A stretch of DNA of 35,631 nucleotides from Gemmatimonadaceae bacterium (GTDB lineage: Bacteria; Gemmatimonadota; Gemmatimonadetes; Gemmatimonadales; Gemmatimonadaceae), in contig JACMLX010000256.1 in the NCBI GenBank assembly GCA_014379355.1, positions 1 to 35,631 of the forward strand, in the 5' to 3' direction. Below are positions 1 through 8,765 of the stretch, one piece after another; the stretch's first letter is position 1; every line of letters starts with the position of its first letter. A model generated the notes under the pieces. It searched no databases and had not been told where the DNA came from. It saw only the letters and a program-made list of their open reading frames with translations. Both the position numbers and the translations under genes were made by a program.

Positions 1-108
1 GATGCCGACGATCAGCGCACGGCGGACCTGTGCCCGCAGCGGCGCGGCGAGAGTCAGCGCGATCAGCAGTGCCGGTACGAGACGGATCGGGAGGCGCGAC
101 GAATTCAT
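1..108 (-). CDS. Secreted protein N-terminus, possibly caspase-like (partial)
   Basis: Thirty-six codons of a gene that runs off the left edge, read leftwards from the ATG at 106-108. The protein begins with a Sec signal peptide: a short basic start, a hydrophobic core (LVPALLIALTLAA) and a likely cleavage site after LRA-Q. The mature start then reads VRRALIVGI. An R-A-L-x-V-G-I strand right after a signal peptide is typical of the first beta-strand of metacaspase/caspase-like (peptidase C14) domains, but the catalytic His and Cys lie outside the window, so the family is only a suggestion. It diverges from the M48 protease gene at 350, leaving about 240 bp for promoters of both. Confidence 0.55.
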   Translation of the reverse strand, partial: MNSSRLPIRLVPALLIALTLAAPLRAQVRRALIVGI

Positions 109-349
109 GGCAGTCGGACGTTCGAGGTAGAAAAACAGGGCGGGGCGAGGCAAAGCCTGACTTCCCGCATAAGAAGGAACGATCAGACGCACCGGGTGGC
201 AATTCATCCGTTCAGGTGACCGTGCTGGGATGGACACGGAATCAGCCGTGACGTGTCCATCAGCTCACACGTCACGAGCTCACGCGCGGCGCGCGGGCTT
301 CATCCGTTCACGCACTCCCGTCCGCGCCCCCACTACTAGAATCCTCGCC

Positions 350-2422
350 ATGCATACGATCCTCTCCCCGGGTTTCCGCCGCTTCGCCGCGCTGCTGTCG
401 CTTGCGCTGGGCGGCGCCATCGCTGTACGACTGGATGCACAGGTCGTCTGTGATCCGACGCCCGCCATGCCGGAGAATGCGGTAAGCAGCAGCTTCGATG
501 CGCAGGTGCGGCAGATGCTCCGCGAGAGCGAGGACTTCCAGAAGCCGAACTGCGAAACGAAGACGCCGCGGGCGCTCCGTGTGGCGCGGCTGATCAAGCC
601 GATCGCCGCGGCGACGCGCGATGTCGGTGGCTCGACACGGTTCCTCGTGCTCAACAAGAATGAGGAGAATGCATTCGCGACCGGGTGGCCTGACAACGGC
701 TATCACTTGATCGTGGTGTACACCGGCATGATCGACGCACTCGACCGCCGCGCGACGCAGGCTGCGGCACGCTCGGGTCGGAGCGCGTCGGAACTGGGCG
801 ATATCTTCCTGTCCACCGTCATCGCGCACGAAATGTCGCACAACATCCTGCGGCATTCGCAGGACACCAACTGCCGTCGCTCGAACAATGTGAACGCCGC
901 CGGTGAAGGTGGTGCCAGCCGGTCAGAGGGCACCCGTATCGCGGCACCTGGTGTCGTCGCCTGTCGACAGTACTCACAGGCGAAGGAACTCTCCGCCGAT
1001 TCGCTGGCCGCGTTCCTCATGTTCGCGACCCGCAAGAACAGTGTGTTCAGCGACGCCGGCGAGTTGGTGCGCCTGTGGGAAATGGACGCCGCCGAGGAGC
1101 GCGCGTCGGGCGAGAACGCCTTCTTCGGCGAGCGGGTGATGAGCACCCATCCGTCGGCTGTGCGTCGTGCGGCGCTCTACATGCGACTCTGGGCCAGCAT
1201 GCTCGAGGAGCAGGATCGCTACGACAGCGCGATCGGATTGATCAGCGCGAACGTCGAAGTCGATCGTGCGATCGCGATGCTCGACTCGGTGCGACGTGCA
1301 TTGCCCGCCGCACCGTTCATCGATGAAGCGATGGGCGCCGCGCTGCTCACGCAGTGGCTGGCGACGGTGCCGGTTGGCGCACTCGTCGTGCGGCCGACGG
1401 TGGGTGTGGTACGCACACGATTCGTGGAAGGGCTACGCGGCGACAACAGTGGCGATCAGCAGATGCTGGCGCGCGCGCGCAGCGCACTGGAAGCGATCCC
1501 CGATGTGGACAACCATCCGGCCAGTCTCGCCAACCTCGCGTTGCTCGATGCGTACACCGGTAACGGCGCTCGCGCCGTGCAGCGGGCGAAGCGCGCCGTG
1601 CAACTCGCGGGCGGTGACGCCGCGATCCTCAACACACTTGGCATCGCGTACTTCCAGGCGGGCCAGCGCGATTCAGCGCGCGCCGTGTTCGGTCGAATCC
1701 TGAGTGGGACGAATGCACCGCCGACAGAAACGGCGTGGCGTGCGAATTGTCTGAGCGACAAGACGAAGCCGATGAGCACGCGCGTCTGCTTCAACTACGC
1801 GCGCGCCTTGTTCGAGAAGGACAAGGACGCCGGATTGACACTGCTGATGGCGTACCGCGACATCTACGGGCAGCAGCCGTGGGGTCAGGAAGCAGGACGG
1901 ATCGTGGTCGCCGCGCGCAACGGCGGATCGACCGCATTGCCGGCCGGTGCGAGTTCGCCGACGTCGTCGCCGTCCGCTCCACGGCCCTCGGCGCCGTCGC
2001 CGGGAGCGAACAGCAAGATCGGGAACCTCGGTTTCCGCGCCATCCAGCTCGTGTCGCCCGATGGCTTGAAGAAGGTCGGCACGGGCATGCGGCCGCGTGA
2101 GGCGCAATCAGTGCTGCCGGGCGCCGCGTCGGTGGGCGAAGCGAGCGCGGAAGGGCGCCTGGTGCAGAGTGAAGAGGCCGGTGTCGGCTTGCTCGTCAAG
2201 CCCGATCCGGCTGGTGGCGAGCGAGTGGTGGGTATCGTGTCGTCCGGTGCATGGTCGCTGGCAGGCGTGACGCCCGGGCAGCCGGTGAGCACGCTGACGC
2301 GGCTGGGGCGCGTCGTGGACCGCGATGCGGACACCTATGTGTATATCGTGTCGGGGCAGATGGTGCGGGTGGTCACGGACGGCACAGTGATCAAGTCGGT
2401 GATCGTGCGCGCGGATCAGTAG
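350..2422 (+). CDS. Secreted M48-family metalloprotease with TPR-like region
   Basis: A 690-residue exported zinc protease. The ATG at 350 is preferred to an upstream in-frame start at 230 because it puts the signal peptide (hydrophobic core about residues 10-28, cleavage near LDAQ) at the N-terminus. The M48 signature HEMSH is at residues 160-164, and the third zinc ligand is probably E213 in the KELSAD motif, matching the family ExxxD pattern. Residues about 360-520 contain helical repeats like TPRs (ALANLALLDAYTGNGARAV, then LNTLGIAYFQAGQRDSARAV). A Pro/Ser/Ala-rich linker near 555-575 leads to a C-terminal domain of about 115 residues that I do not recognise. M48 proteins with TPRs, such as BepA, act in periplasmic outer-membrane protein quality control; a similar role here is inference. 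No operon partner on this strand is evident. Confidence 0.85.
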   Translation: MHTILSPGFRRFAALLSLALGGAIAVRLDAQVVCDPTPAMPENAVSSSFDAQVRQMLRESEDFQKPNCETKTPRALRVARLIKPIAAATRDVGGSTRFLVLNKNEENAFATGWPDNGYHLIVVYTGMIDALDRRATQAAARSGRSASELGDIFLSTVIAHEMSHNILRHSQDTNCRRSNNVNAAGEGGASRSEGTRIAAPGVVACRQYSQAKELSADSLAAFLMFATRKNSVFSDAGELVRLWEMDAAEERASGENAFFGERVMSTHPSAVRRAALYMRLWASMLEEQDRYDSAIGLISANVEVDRAIAMLDSVRRALPAAPFIDEAMGAALLTQWLATVPVGALVVRPTVGVVRTRFVEGLRGDNSGDQQMLARARSALEAIPDVDNHPASLANLALLDAYTGNGARAVQRAKRAVQLAGGDAAILNTLGIAYFQAGQRDSARAVFGRILSGTNAPPTETAWRANCLSDKTKPMSTRVCFNYARALFEKDKDAGLTLLMAYRDIYGQQPWGQEAGRIVVAARNGGSTALPAGASSPTSSPSAPRPSAPSPGANSKIGNLGFRAIQLVSPDGLKKVGTGMRPREAQSVLPGAASVGEASAEGRLVQSEEAGVGLLVKPDPAGGERVVGIVSSGAWSLAGVTPGQPVSTLTRLGRVVDRDADTYVYIVSGQMVRVVTDGTVIKSVIVRADQ

Positions 2423-2565
2423 CCCCGGTGGCGCGGCCCGGCGCGGTGCGAGATGGGTCGGGCTGGTTGCCGACTCTTCTCATATCACCGTAGCTTCGCG
2501 TGTCGTACCGAAACACGCCGAGTTTGGCTACGTAGGGGCCCCAAGGCCCTAACCCGAGGCACCAC

Positions 2566-2970
2566 ATGGTCAGTCGCGAAGATCTGGAAAGCTTTCTCGT
2601 CCGGCTGGGCGCAGAAGGCGCCAGCTATTCTGAAGTCGAGCCCGGCATGTTCGTCGTGCGACCGGGCGGTACGCCTGATGCGCAGGTCGTCGTGCATCTC
2701 ACGCCGCCCGTGCTGTTGATGCGGATGAACGTCATGCCGGTGCCGGACGACGGCGGAACGGCGGCGAAGCTGTCGCGCCGGCTCCTCGAGCTCAATGCAA
2801 CCGACCTCGTGCATGGTGCGTACGGAATTTCAGGCAATGACATCATCCTCACTGAGGCGCTTGAATTGGCCAACCTCGATTTCTCCGAGTTCCTTGCGGC
2901 GTACGAAAGCATGACGCTTGCGCTCGCGTCACACGTGCGCGAGCTCGCCCCGTTCCGCGAGGTCCACTGA
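2566..2970 (+). CDS. YbjN/CesT-like small protein upstream of pspA
   Basis: A 134-residue protein without signal or membrane segment. The pattern (short helix, a strand-rich middle, then helix-rich C-terminal half with LSRRLLELNATDLVHGAYGI) resembles YbjN-domain and type III secretion chaperone-like (CesT) folds, which act as small dimeric protein-binding modules. The stop is four bases before the pspA ATG, so the two are almost certainly co-transcribed and probably work together in envelope-stress handling. Family assignment is by pattern only; function is inferred from the neighbour. Confidence 0.7.
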   Translation: MVSREDLESFLVRLGAEGASYSEVEPGMFVVRPGGTPDAQVVVHLTPPVLLMRMNVMPVPDDGGTAAKLSRRLLELNATDLVHGAYGISGNDIILTEALELANLDFSEFLAAYESMTLALASHVRELAPFREVH

Positions 2971-2974
2971 TCCC

Positions 2975-3766
2975 ATGGGACTCTTCGACCGACTTTCGTC
3001 GCTGATCAAAGCGAACCTGAACGACCTGATCTCGAAGGCCGAGGAGCCGGAAAAGCTCCTCGAGCAGTCGATCCTCGACATGCGTTCCTCGCTCGCGAAG
3101 GCGAAGCAGCAGGTCGCTGCCGCGATCGCCGACGAGAAGCGGCTGCGCGATCAGGCAGACCAGGAATTCAAGCAGGCAGGCGAGTGGGAGCAGCGCGCGA
3201 TGCTGGCCATCCAGCAGAATCGGGATGACCTCGCGCGTCAGGCGTTGATGCGGCAGCAGGAGCACGCTGAGCATGCAGCCACCCTCGATCGGACGTGGCA
3301 GTCGCACCAGGCCGAAACCGAGAAACTCAAGTCGCTCCTCCGCGACCTGAACGACAAGATCGAGGAAGCGAAGCGGAAGAAGAACCTGTTGCTCGCGCGC
3401 GCCCGTCGCGCCGAAGCGCAGCAGCGCATCCAGTCCACGATGTCAGGACTGAGCGAGAAGAGTGCGTTCGAGGCGTTCTCCCGGATGGAAGAGAAGATCG
3501 AGCAGAATGAGCGTCGCCTGACGGCGAGTGCCGAGATCGAGGAGGAGTTCTCCGGCGATCGATTGCAGTCGGATTTCAAGCGGCTGGAGAAGGCCGCTGG
3601 TGGCCTCACTGCCGATGCACGCCTGCTCGAATTGAAGCAGAAGATGGGCATGTTGCCGGCAGGTTCTTCGCCGGCCGCGAAGCAGTTGCCGAAGGGTGCG
3701 GCGGAAACGGCGGACATCACGGAGGCCGACTTCGAGCATCTCGACGACGCGTCGCCCGCATCGTGA
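2975..3766 (+). CDS. pspA: PspA/IM30 family protein
   Basis: A 263-residue, almost entirely helical coiled-coil protein starting MGLFDRLSSLIKANLNDLIS, the amphipathic helix alpha-0 typical of PspA/Vipp1. The next stretch (EEPEKLLEQSILDMR) is highly conserved in the family. The long coiled coil about residues 25-220 is rich in Lys, Glu, Ala and Gln. PspA binds stressed inner membranes and assembles ESCRT-III-like rods that maintain membrane integrity. The ATG at 2975 is chosen over an upstream start at 2918 because it gives the canonical N-terminus and follows the previous stop by 4 bp. No pspF/pspBC genes are adjacent, so regulation is not the E. coli type. Family call is firm. Confidence 0.93.
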   Translation: MGLFDRLSSLIKANLNDLISKAEEPEKLLEQSILDMRSSLAKAKQQVAAAIADEKRLRDQADQEFKQAGEWEQRAMLAIQQNRDDLARQALMRQQEHAEHAATLDRTWQSHQAETEKLKSLLRDLNDKIEEAKRKKNLLLARARRAEAQQRIQSTMSGLSEKSAFEAFSRMEEKIEQNERRLTASAEIEEEFSGDRLQSDFKRLEKAAGGLTADARLLELKQKMGMLPAGSSPAAKQLPKGAAETADITEADFEHLDDASPAS

Positions 3767-3790
3767 GTGCATCGTCGTGAGTGACGTGCA

Positions 3791-4972
3791 GTGAGCGCAG
3801 GCAAGGCGGTACCCCGGCAGCGCTTCGCGCCGCTGCTCTTCGGTACGATCGTGACCGGGGTGCTGCTGTGGCTGGTCGTGCAGGCATCGAATGTCTTCCT
3901 GCTGCTCTTTCTCGCCGTGTTGCTGTCGCTGTTCCTGCGCGCGGTGGCCGATGTGCTGGAGGCGCGCCTGCGGCTTCCACCCGGCTTCGCGCTGCTTGCA
4001 TCGGTGCTCCTCTCGCTCGGTGCGCTGGTCGGGCTGATCACGCTGCTCGTACCGCCATTTGCGGAGCAGACACGCGCACTCGCGCAGGAGTTGCCGAAGT
4101 ACCTGATCGGCCTCGAGAACCAGATCGCGAAACTCGGCGACCGGATTCCACCGCTGAAGGCGTATCTCGCGACGGAAGATCACAAGGCGGTCACGGTCCT
4201 GTACGAACAGGCCAGTTCACAACTGGAAGGGTTGCTACCGAAGGTGTTCGGCCTGCTGCATCTGGCGATCGACGGGTTCGCGCTGATGGTCATGGCACTC
4301 TATCTCGCACGTCGACCGGCGGACTATCGCGAGTGGCTCATCGCACTCTTCCCGCCGACGCAGCGTGAACTGGTGCGCGACGTGCTGCTCGAGATCGCAC
4401 GCGACCTGCGCGCCTGGATCACCGGACAGCTGCTCGGCATGATGATCCTGGCGGTGCTCACCGCCATCGGGCTCGCGGCGCTGCGTGTGCCGTACTGGCT
4501 GACGTTCGGAATCTTCACCGGTGCGGTGGCGATCATTCCCTTCTTCGGCACACTGGTGAGCACGACCGTGCCTGCGCTGTTCGTGCTCGCCAGCGATGGC
4601 GATCCATTGCGTGTGCTCGGCGTGATCATCCTCGGTACGGTCATCCATCTGATCGAAAGCAACCTGGTGTTGCCCCTGATCACGGAGAATCAGGTCAAGC
4701 TGCCGCCGGTGTTGAGCATCATGTCGGTGCTGATCTTCGGCCAGCTGCTCGGTCCCGTCGGTCTGGTGGTGGCCGTGCCGATCCTGGTCGTGCTGACCGT
4801 GATCGTGCGTCGCGTGCTGGTGAATCGCATCTATCAGGGCGCCGCCGAGCGACCGTTGCCGGTCGATCGTACGATGGTGCTGCGCGTCCCTGCGCCCGAA
4901 GGCGGAGTCATCGTGCCGGCAGGCGCATTGCCTGACCTGATCGCGATGGCGGAGCGCGTCGCGCTGGCGTGA
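3791..4972 (+). CDS. AI-2E family transporter (TqsA/PerM-like)
   Basis: A 393-residue polytopic membrane protein starting at a GTG 24 bp after pspA, so probably in the same transcript. There are two hydrophobic helices in the first 70 residues, then one near 75-95, a long soluble segment (about 95-150), and five further membrane segments to about 350, including FGTLVSTTVPALF and the ILGTVIHLIESNLVLPLI helix. This is the AI-2E transporter/PerM layout. Family members export small molecules such as autoinducer-2 or act as ion antiporters; the substrate cannot be told from sequence. The C-terminal 50 residues form a cytoplasmic tail. Confidence 0.88.
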   Translation: MSAGKAVPRQRFAPLLFGTIVTGVLLWLVVQASNVFLLLFLAVLLSLFLRAVADVLEARLRLPPGFALLASVLLSLGALVGLITLLVPPFAEQTRALAQELPKYLIGLENQIAKLGDRIPPLKAYLATEDHKAVTVLYEQASSQLEGLLPKVFGLLHLAIDGFALMVMALYLARRPADYREWLIALFPPTQRELVRDVLLEIARDLRAWITGQLLGMMILAVLTAIGLAALRVPYWLTFGIFTGAVAIIPFFGTLVSTTVPALFVLASDGDPLRVLGVIILGTVIHLIESNLVLPLITENQVKLPPVLSIMSVLIFGQLLGPVGLVVAVPILVVLTVIVRRVLVNRIYQGAAERPLPVDRTMVLRVPAPEGGVIVPAGALPDLIAMAERVALA

Positions 4973-5012
4973 GCGGTTCAGGCGCGGTTGCAACGCTCCG
5001 TTCGTCAGGCGG

Positions 5013-5330
5013 CATCGCTGACTTTTTGTGAGGATAGGGCGGGAGGCCGGAGAGTGCGTCGGTTGCGACCACTCGCTCGTTCCTCACCATCTCTGACTAT
5101 TGGGTCGGGAGCGCACGGAGCGCACTGAGTGCTCGGATCGCAGAGGTCTGCGCACCGCGCGAGGATGAAATTTTTGGAACCACAGTTCCAACAAAAAGTC
5201 AGCGATGGTGCGCTGCTCAAAGGTCGCTGCAAGCGACGCACTCCGTGCGCTTGGTGCGCTCCACTCCCAAGGCAGTTGACAACGGCGCGCGAAGAGAGGA
5301 GTCGTGAGCCTGGCGCACTCTCCGGCCTCC
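5013..5330. repeat. Intergenic island of interleaved inverted repeats
   Basis: The 426-bp gap between 4972 and 5399 has no convincing gene but dense complementary segments. A: 5013-5029 is an exact 17-bp inverted match of 5191-5207. B: 5042-5058 is an exact 17-bp inverted match of 5314-5330. C: 5052-5070 matches inverted 5222-5243 with one substitution and a two-base gap. D: 5110-5120 is an exact 11-bp inverted match of 5241-5251. A small hairpin (TTGGAAC-CACA-GTTCCAA, 5174-5191) lies between left and right arms. The order A-B-C-D ... A'-C'-D'-B' is not nested, so it cannot fold as one hairpin. It may be a dispersed palindromic repeat, a structured RNA leader for the downstream gene, or a decayed mobile element. 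Confidence 0.7.
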
Positions 5331-5398
5331 GGACCTATCGACCCAAGCCGTTCGGAGGGCAGCTACAGAACGATTCCAGGTGACTTTACCTTACCGGA

Positions 5399-6478
5399 AT
5401 GTCTATCTCCCCTCGCTACCTGATCCTTGCTGACGGCGCCTTCGGCGTACACACGTCGAAGACCGCGGTCGGATGCATCCGCTTCACGCCGGAGCAGGTG
5501 GTCGGTGTGCTGGACACGGTCACGGCAGGTCAGACGGTGGAGCAGGTGCTGGGATTCGGCGGGGCGATTCCGGTGGTCGCGAGTGTTGCGGCGGGCATGG
5601 CGCTCGATCCGAACATCCTGCTGATCGGCATTGCACCGACAGGCGGGCAGCTGCCGGAATCGTGGCGACCCGTCCTGCGAGCCGCGCTCGAGTCGAAGTT
5701 GCACGTCTGGAGCGGCCTGCACGTGTTCATCGGCGATGATCCGGAGTTCGCGGAACTCGCGCGCCGCAACAACGTCGAGATCCTGGACGTGCGGAAGCCG
5801 CCGCCGGAATTGCCGGTGTCGTCCGGGCGGGTACGCGACGTGAGTGCGACGGTGATCCTGACGGTCGGCAGCGATTGCAACATCGGCAAGATGACCACGC
5901 AGCTGGCCGTGCGCACGGCGTTGAAGGAGCGCGGGGTTTCCGTGGCGTTCGCCGGCACGGGGCAGACCGGCATCTTCATCGATGGCAAGGGGCTGTCCGT
6001 CGATGCCGTGGTGGCCGACTTCATCGGTGGCGCCGCGGAACAACTCGTGCTCGATGCCGCGAAGACGGCCGATATCGTGCTCGTCGAAGGACAGGGATCG
6101 TTGCTGCACCCGGGCTTCTCCGGCGTCACACTGGGCCTCATTCACGGCTCACTGCCGCATGCGCTGGTGCTCTGCACGCAGCCATCGCGCACGGCGATCC
6201 GGAACAACGAATGGGTGAAGATTCCGTCGCTCAAGTCGCTGATCGCGATGCACGACCTGGTGACGACACCCCTGCGTTTCGCACCAACGATTGCCGTCGC
6301 GATGAACACCTTCGATCTGGGCGACGAGGCGGCGCGCGACGCGATCGAGCGTGGCATGGCGGAGACGAAACTTCCCGTCACCGATCCTGTGCGCTTCGAT
6401 CCGGGGCCGATCGCGGACGCGATCATCGCGTTTCATGAGGATCGCCTGGCGTCGGGGCAGCGGCACGCGCGGAACTGA
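5399..6478 (+). CDS. DUF1611 family P-loop protein (DgcN-like)
   Basis: A 359-residue cytoplasmic protein of the DUF1611 family. The N-terminal domain (about 1-135) is Rossmann-like; the C-terminal domain begins with a P-loop, GSDCNIGKMTT, with Lys at 164, followed by VEGQGSLLHPGFSG near 225-240 and the VLCTQPSR strand. Such features are shared with amino-group-modifying P-loop enzymes. Some family members, named DgcN, are linked to D-glutamate catabolism and are paired with an enolase-superfamily partner (DgcA); no such gene is in this window, so the substrate here is open. The ATG at 5399 fits family length. It follows the inverted-repeat island, which could affect its expression. Confidence 0.82.
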   Translation: MSISPRYLILADGAFGVHTSKTAVGCIRFTPEQVVGVLDTVTAGQTVEQVLGFGGAIPVVASVAAGMALDPNILLIGIAPTGGQLPESWRPVLRAALESKLHVWSGLHVFIGDDPEFAELARRNNVEILDVRKPPPELPVSSGRVRDVSATVILTVGSDCNIGKMTTQLAVRTALKERGVSVAFAGTGQTGIFIDGKGLSVDAVVADFIGGAAEQLVLDAAKTADIVLVEGQGSLLHPGFSGVTLGLIHGSLPHALVLCTQPSRTAIRNNEWVKIPSLKSLIAMHDLVTTPLRFAPTIAVAMNTFDLGDEAARDAIERGMAETKLPVTDPVRFDPGPIADAIIAFHEDRLASGQRHARN

Positions 6479-6488
6479 GCCGATTGCG

Positions 6489-6514
6489 CTGCACGGAATT
6501 CGTACCGTGTGCAG
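6489..6514 (+). terminator. Imperfect hairpin after the DUF1611 gene
   Basis: CTGCACGG pairs with CCGTGTGCAG across an 8-nt loop, with a 2-nt bulge, beginning 10 bp after the DUF1611 stop. No T-run follows, so it is only a possible terminator. Confidence 0.3.
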
Positions 6515-6580
6515 CATTCGGGTTCGCCACAACTGACGACTCGTCACATCGTCCGGCATCTTCTTCTGCCGGAGTGCCGC

Positions 6581-7177
6581 ATGTCGCCGTCCGTCATCGT
6601 ACCGCAACTGGTCCTCAGGAATGTTCGCAAGGTGATCGTCGCGGGCGCGGGCGCCTGTCGCGTACGCGTGACGGTGCTTGGAGGAATCTCGTTGCAGCTG
6701 CTGCCGGGTGAGGCACTCGCGATCACGGGTGCGCTGCCGCTCGCACGGTCGATGCTGTGTGCGGTGGCCGCTGGTGTTGCGCGCTGCGATGCAGGGCAGG
6801 TGCGCTGGGGGCCGCGCGGTTTGACGGGTGTGCGGTATGCCCCCGCGGGTGATGCGCCGCGCGCGCTGCAGCGTCGTGATGGTGCGGTGCCGGGCCTCGT
6901 GATACTCGATGCGGCGTTGGTGGAACATGCGCCGGAGCCCGATGTGCGTGGGCTGGTCGAGCTGCTCAGGCCGTGGATCGGTGCGGGTGGGTCGGCCCTC
7001 GTTGCGGCGCCGATCGATGCGGGACTGTGGCCGTGGGCGATAGTGGAACTCGCCGGAGGTCAGTTGCGACCGATGCGCACGACATGCGCCACGCCCATGC
7101 CGGCGTGGCCCGTGCCCGCACGACGGGTGGCGGAGCGCGTGGGTGATCGGATGGCACCGCGGGTCCGGGACCAGTAG
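6581..7177 (+). CDS. Degenerate ABC-ATPase-like protein
   Basis: A 198-residue protein whose layout follows an ABC transporter ATPase but lacks the nucleotide-binding residues. LVLRNVRKV near residue 8 and GGISLQLLPGEALAITG near 35-50 are the usual first strands leading to Walker A. At the P-loop position it has GALPLARSML, with no GKS/T. At the Walker B position it has GLVILDAALVEHAP, with Ala in place of catalytic Glu. No LSGGQ signature is recognisable and the helical domain is shortened. The ATG at 6581 gives the domain start; an upstream in-frame ATG at 6509 adds an unrelated tail. It ends 95 bp before cysS. It is probably a pseudo-ATPase with a structural or regulatory role, or a decaying gene. 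Function is unknown. Confidence 0.6.
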   Translation: MSPSVIVPQLVLRNVRKVIVAGAGACRVRVTVLGGISLQLLPGEALAITGALPLARSMLCAVAAGVARCDAGQVRWGPRGLTGVRYAPAGDAPRALQRRDGAVPGLVILDAALVEHAPEPDVRGLVELLRPWIGAGGSALVAAPIDAGLWPWAIVELAGGQLRPMRTTCATPMPAWPVPARRVAERVGDRMAPRVRDQ

Positions 7178-7272
7178 CTTGCCGATGCGTGATTCGAGGG
7201 GCGCGCAGGGGGCCCTGTCGGTGCGGCGACGTTCCGTCGCGGGCCGGAACACGCGGTCTCCGTTGCGAATCG

Positions 7273-8682
7273 ATGAGCGAGTTTCTTCTCTACAACACGC
7301 TGTCCCGGCAGGTCGAGCCGTTCGGTCCGGCGGATGGTGTGCGGGTGCGCATGTACACGTGCGGTCCCACCGTGTACAACCCGGCCCACCTCGGAAACTT
7401 CCGCACGTTCCTGTTCGAGGATCTGCTGCGTCGCTCGCTCGCATTGCGCGGCTGGAGCGTGGAGCAGGTGATGAACCTGACCGATGTGGATGACAAGATC
7501 ATCAAGCGTGCGAACGAGCGCGGGCTGACGATCCGGGAGGTCACGGATCCCGTGGTCGACATCTTCCACACCCATCGCACCTATCTCCGCATCCAGCCTG
7601 CGGAGCACTATCCGCGCGCCACGGACTACATCGCACAGATGATCACGCTCGTCGAGCGATTGATCGCGAAGGGTGTCGCGTATCAGGCTGAGGATCGCTC
7701 GGTGTATTTCGCGATCGACAAGTTCCCGGAGTACGGGCGCCTGTCGCGTCTCGATACGCGCGAGATCAAGGCCGGTGCGCGTGTCAGCCAGGACGAATAC
7801 ACGAAGGACAACGCGCAGGACTTCGCGCTCTGGAAGGCGGCCAAGGAGGAGGATGAGCGCGTCGAGGCGGCGTGGGAGTCACCGTGGGGGCGCGGTCGTC
7901 CGGGTTGGCATCTCGAATGCTCCGCGATGGCGATGGACATCCTGGGCGAAACGATCGATCTGCACGCCGGCGGCGTGGACCTGATCTTTCCGCATCACGA
8001 GGACGAAATCGCGCAGAGCGAAGCTGCGACCGGCCGGGTGTTCGCGCGGTGCTGGTGCCACGGGGAATTCCTGCTCGTCGACAGCGCCAAGATGGCGAAG
8101 CGTGTCGGCAACGTGTGGGGTGTGGCCGAATTGCAGGAGGAAGGGCTCGATGGTGCAGCGGCCAGGCACTTCATGTTCGGCACGCACTATCGTCAGCAGC
8201 TGAACTTGAGCAGCGACGCGCTCGAGGCGTCACGCAAGGCGGTGCGTCGCGTCGGTGATCTGGCGGCGCGCCTGGCCACGGCGAAGGGTGCGCCGAGTGC
8301 GTTGTCGGCGGTGGCCGTGGAGGCGGAGGCGGATGTGCGAGCGGCGCTGGCGAACGACCTGAATGCGCCGCAGGCGCTGTCGGCGTTGTTCATCTTCGTC
8401 AATCGCGCGAATGCGCTGCTCGACCAGGGCGGTGACGATGTCGCAGCGCTGGAGCGTGCGCGGTCGGCGTTTGCGGTGATCGATGGCGTGCTGGATCTGG
8501 TCCCGGGTCCGATCGCGGTGGACGATGCGCTTGCGACGCGTGTGGCCGGCTTGATCGAGGACCGGAAGGCGGCACGGGCGCGGCGGGATTTTGGTGAGTC
8601 GGACCGGATTCGTGCCGAGCTGGCGGCGGAGGGGATCGTGCTCGAGGATGGTCCGGAGGGGACGACGTGGAAGCGGACGTGA
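7273..8682 (+). CDS. cysS: Cysteine--tRNA ligase
   Basis: A 469-residue class I aminoacyl-tRNA synthetase that charges tRNA-Cys with cysteine in the cytoplasm. The HIGH-type motif is PAHLGN (H39) directly after YTCGPTVYN. The zinc site is visible as C30, C216 (WHLECS), H241 and E245 (PHHEDE), equivalent to C28, C209, H234 and E238 of the E. coli enzyme. The second signature reads KMAKR (273-277) where most CysRS have KMSKS. A C-terminal DALR-type helical domain and short anticodon-binding tail follow. The ATG at 7273 is chosen because it gives the family N-terminus (MSEFLLYNTLSR). Two tRNA genes follow within 300 bp. Confidence 0.97.
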   Translation: MSEFLLYNTLSRQVEPFGPADGVRVRMYTCGPTVYNPAHLGNFRTFLFEDLLRRSLALRGWSVEQVMNLTDVDDKIIKRANERGLTIREVTDPVVDIFHTHRTYLRIQPAEHYPRATDYIAQMITLVERLIAKGVAYQAEDRSVYFAIDKFPEYGRLSRLDTREIKAGARVSQDEYTKDNAQDFALWKAAKEEDERVEAAWESPWGRGRPGWHLECSAMAMDILGETIDLHAGGVDLIFPHHEDEIAQSEAATGRVFARCWCHGEFLLVDSAKMAKRVGNVWGVAELQEEGLDGAAARHFMFGTHYRQQLNLSSDALEASRKAVRRVGDLAARLATAKGAPSALSAVAVEAEADVRAALANDLNAPQALSALFIFVNRANALLDQGGDDVAALERARSAFAVIDGVLDLVPGPIAVDDALATRVAGLIEDRKAARARRDFGESDRIRAELAAEGIVLEDGPEGTTWKRT

Positions 8683-8765
8683 CGGCTGGCCGAGTCCGGT
8701 TGATGAAGCGGGGGAGCCGGGCTAGGTTGTGAGGCTGTCGGCAGTCGTGGCAGTTGAGGCGAAAG

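Noticed and set aside
4235-4993. His/Gln-rich minus-strand frame of 252 codons
   Set aside because: Antisense of the AI-2E transporter; composition is typical of a reversed membrane protein.
6149-7444. Minus-strand frame of 431 codons
   Set aside because: Crosses three genes in antisense with Arg/His/Pro-rich composition and no motif.
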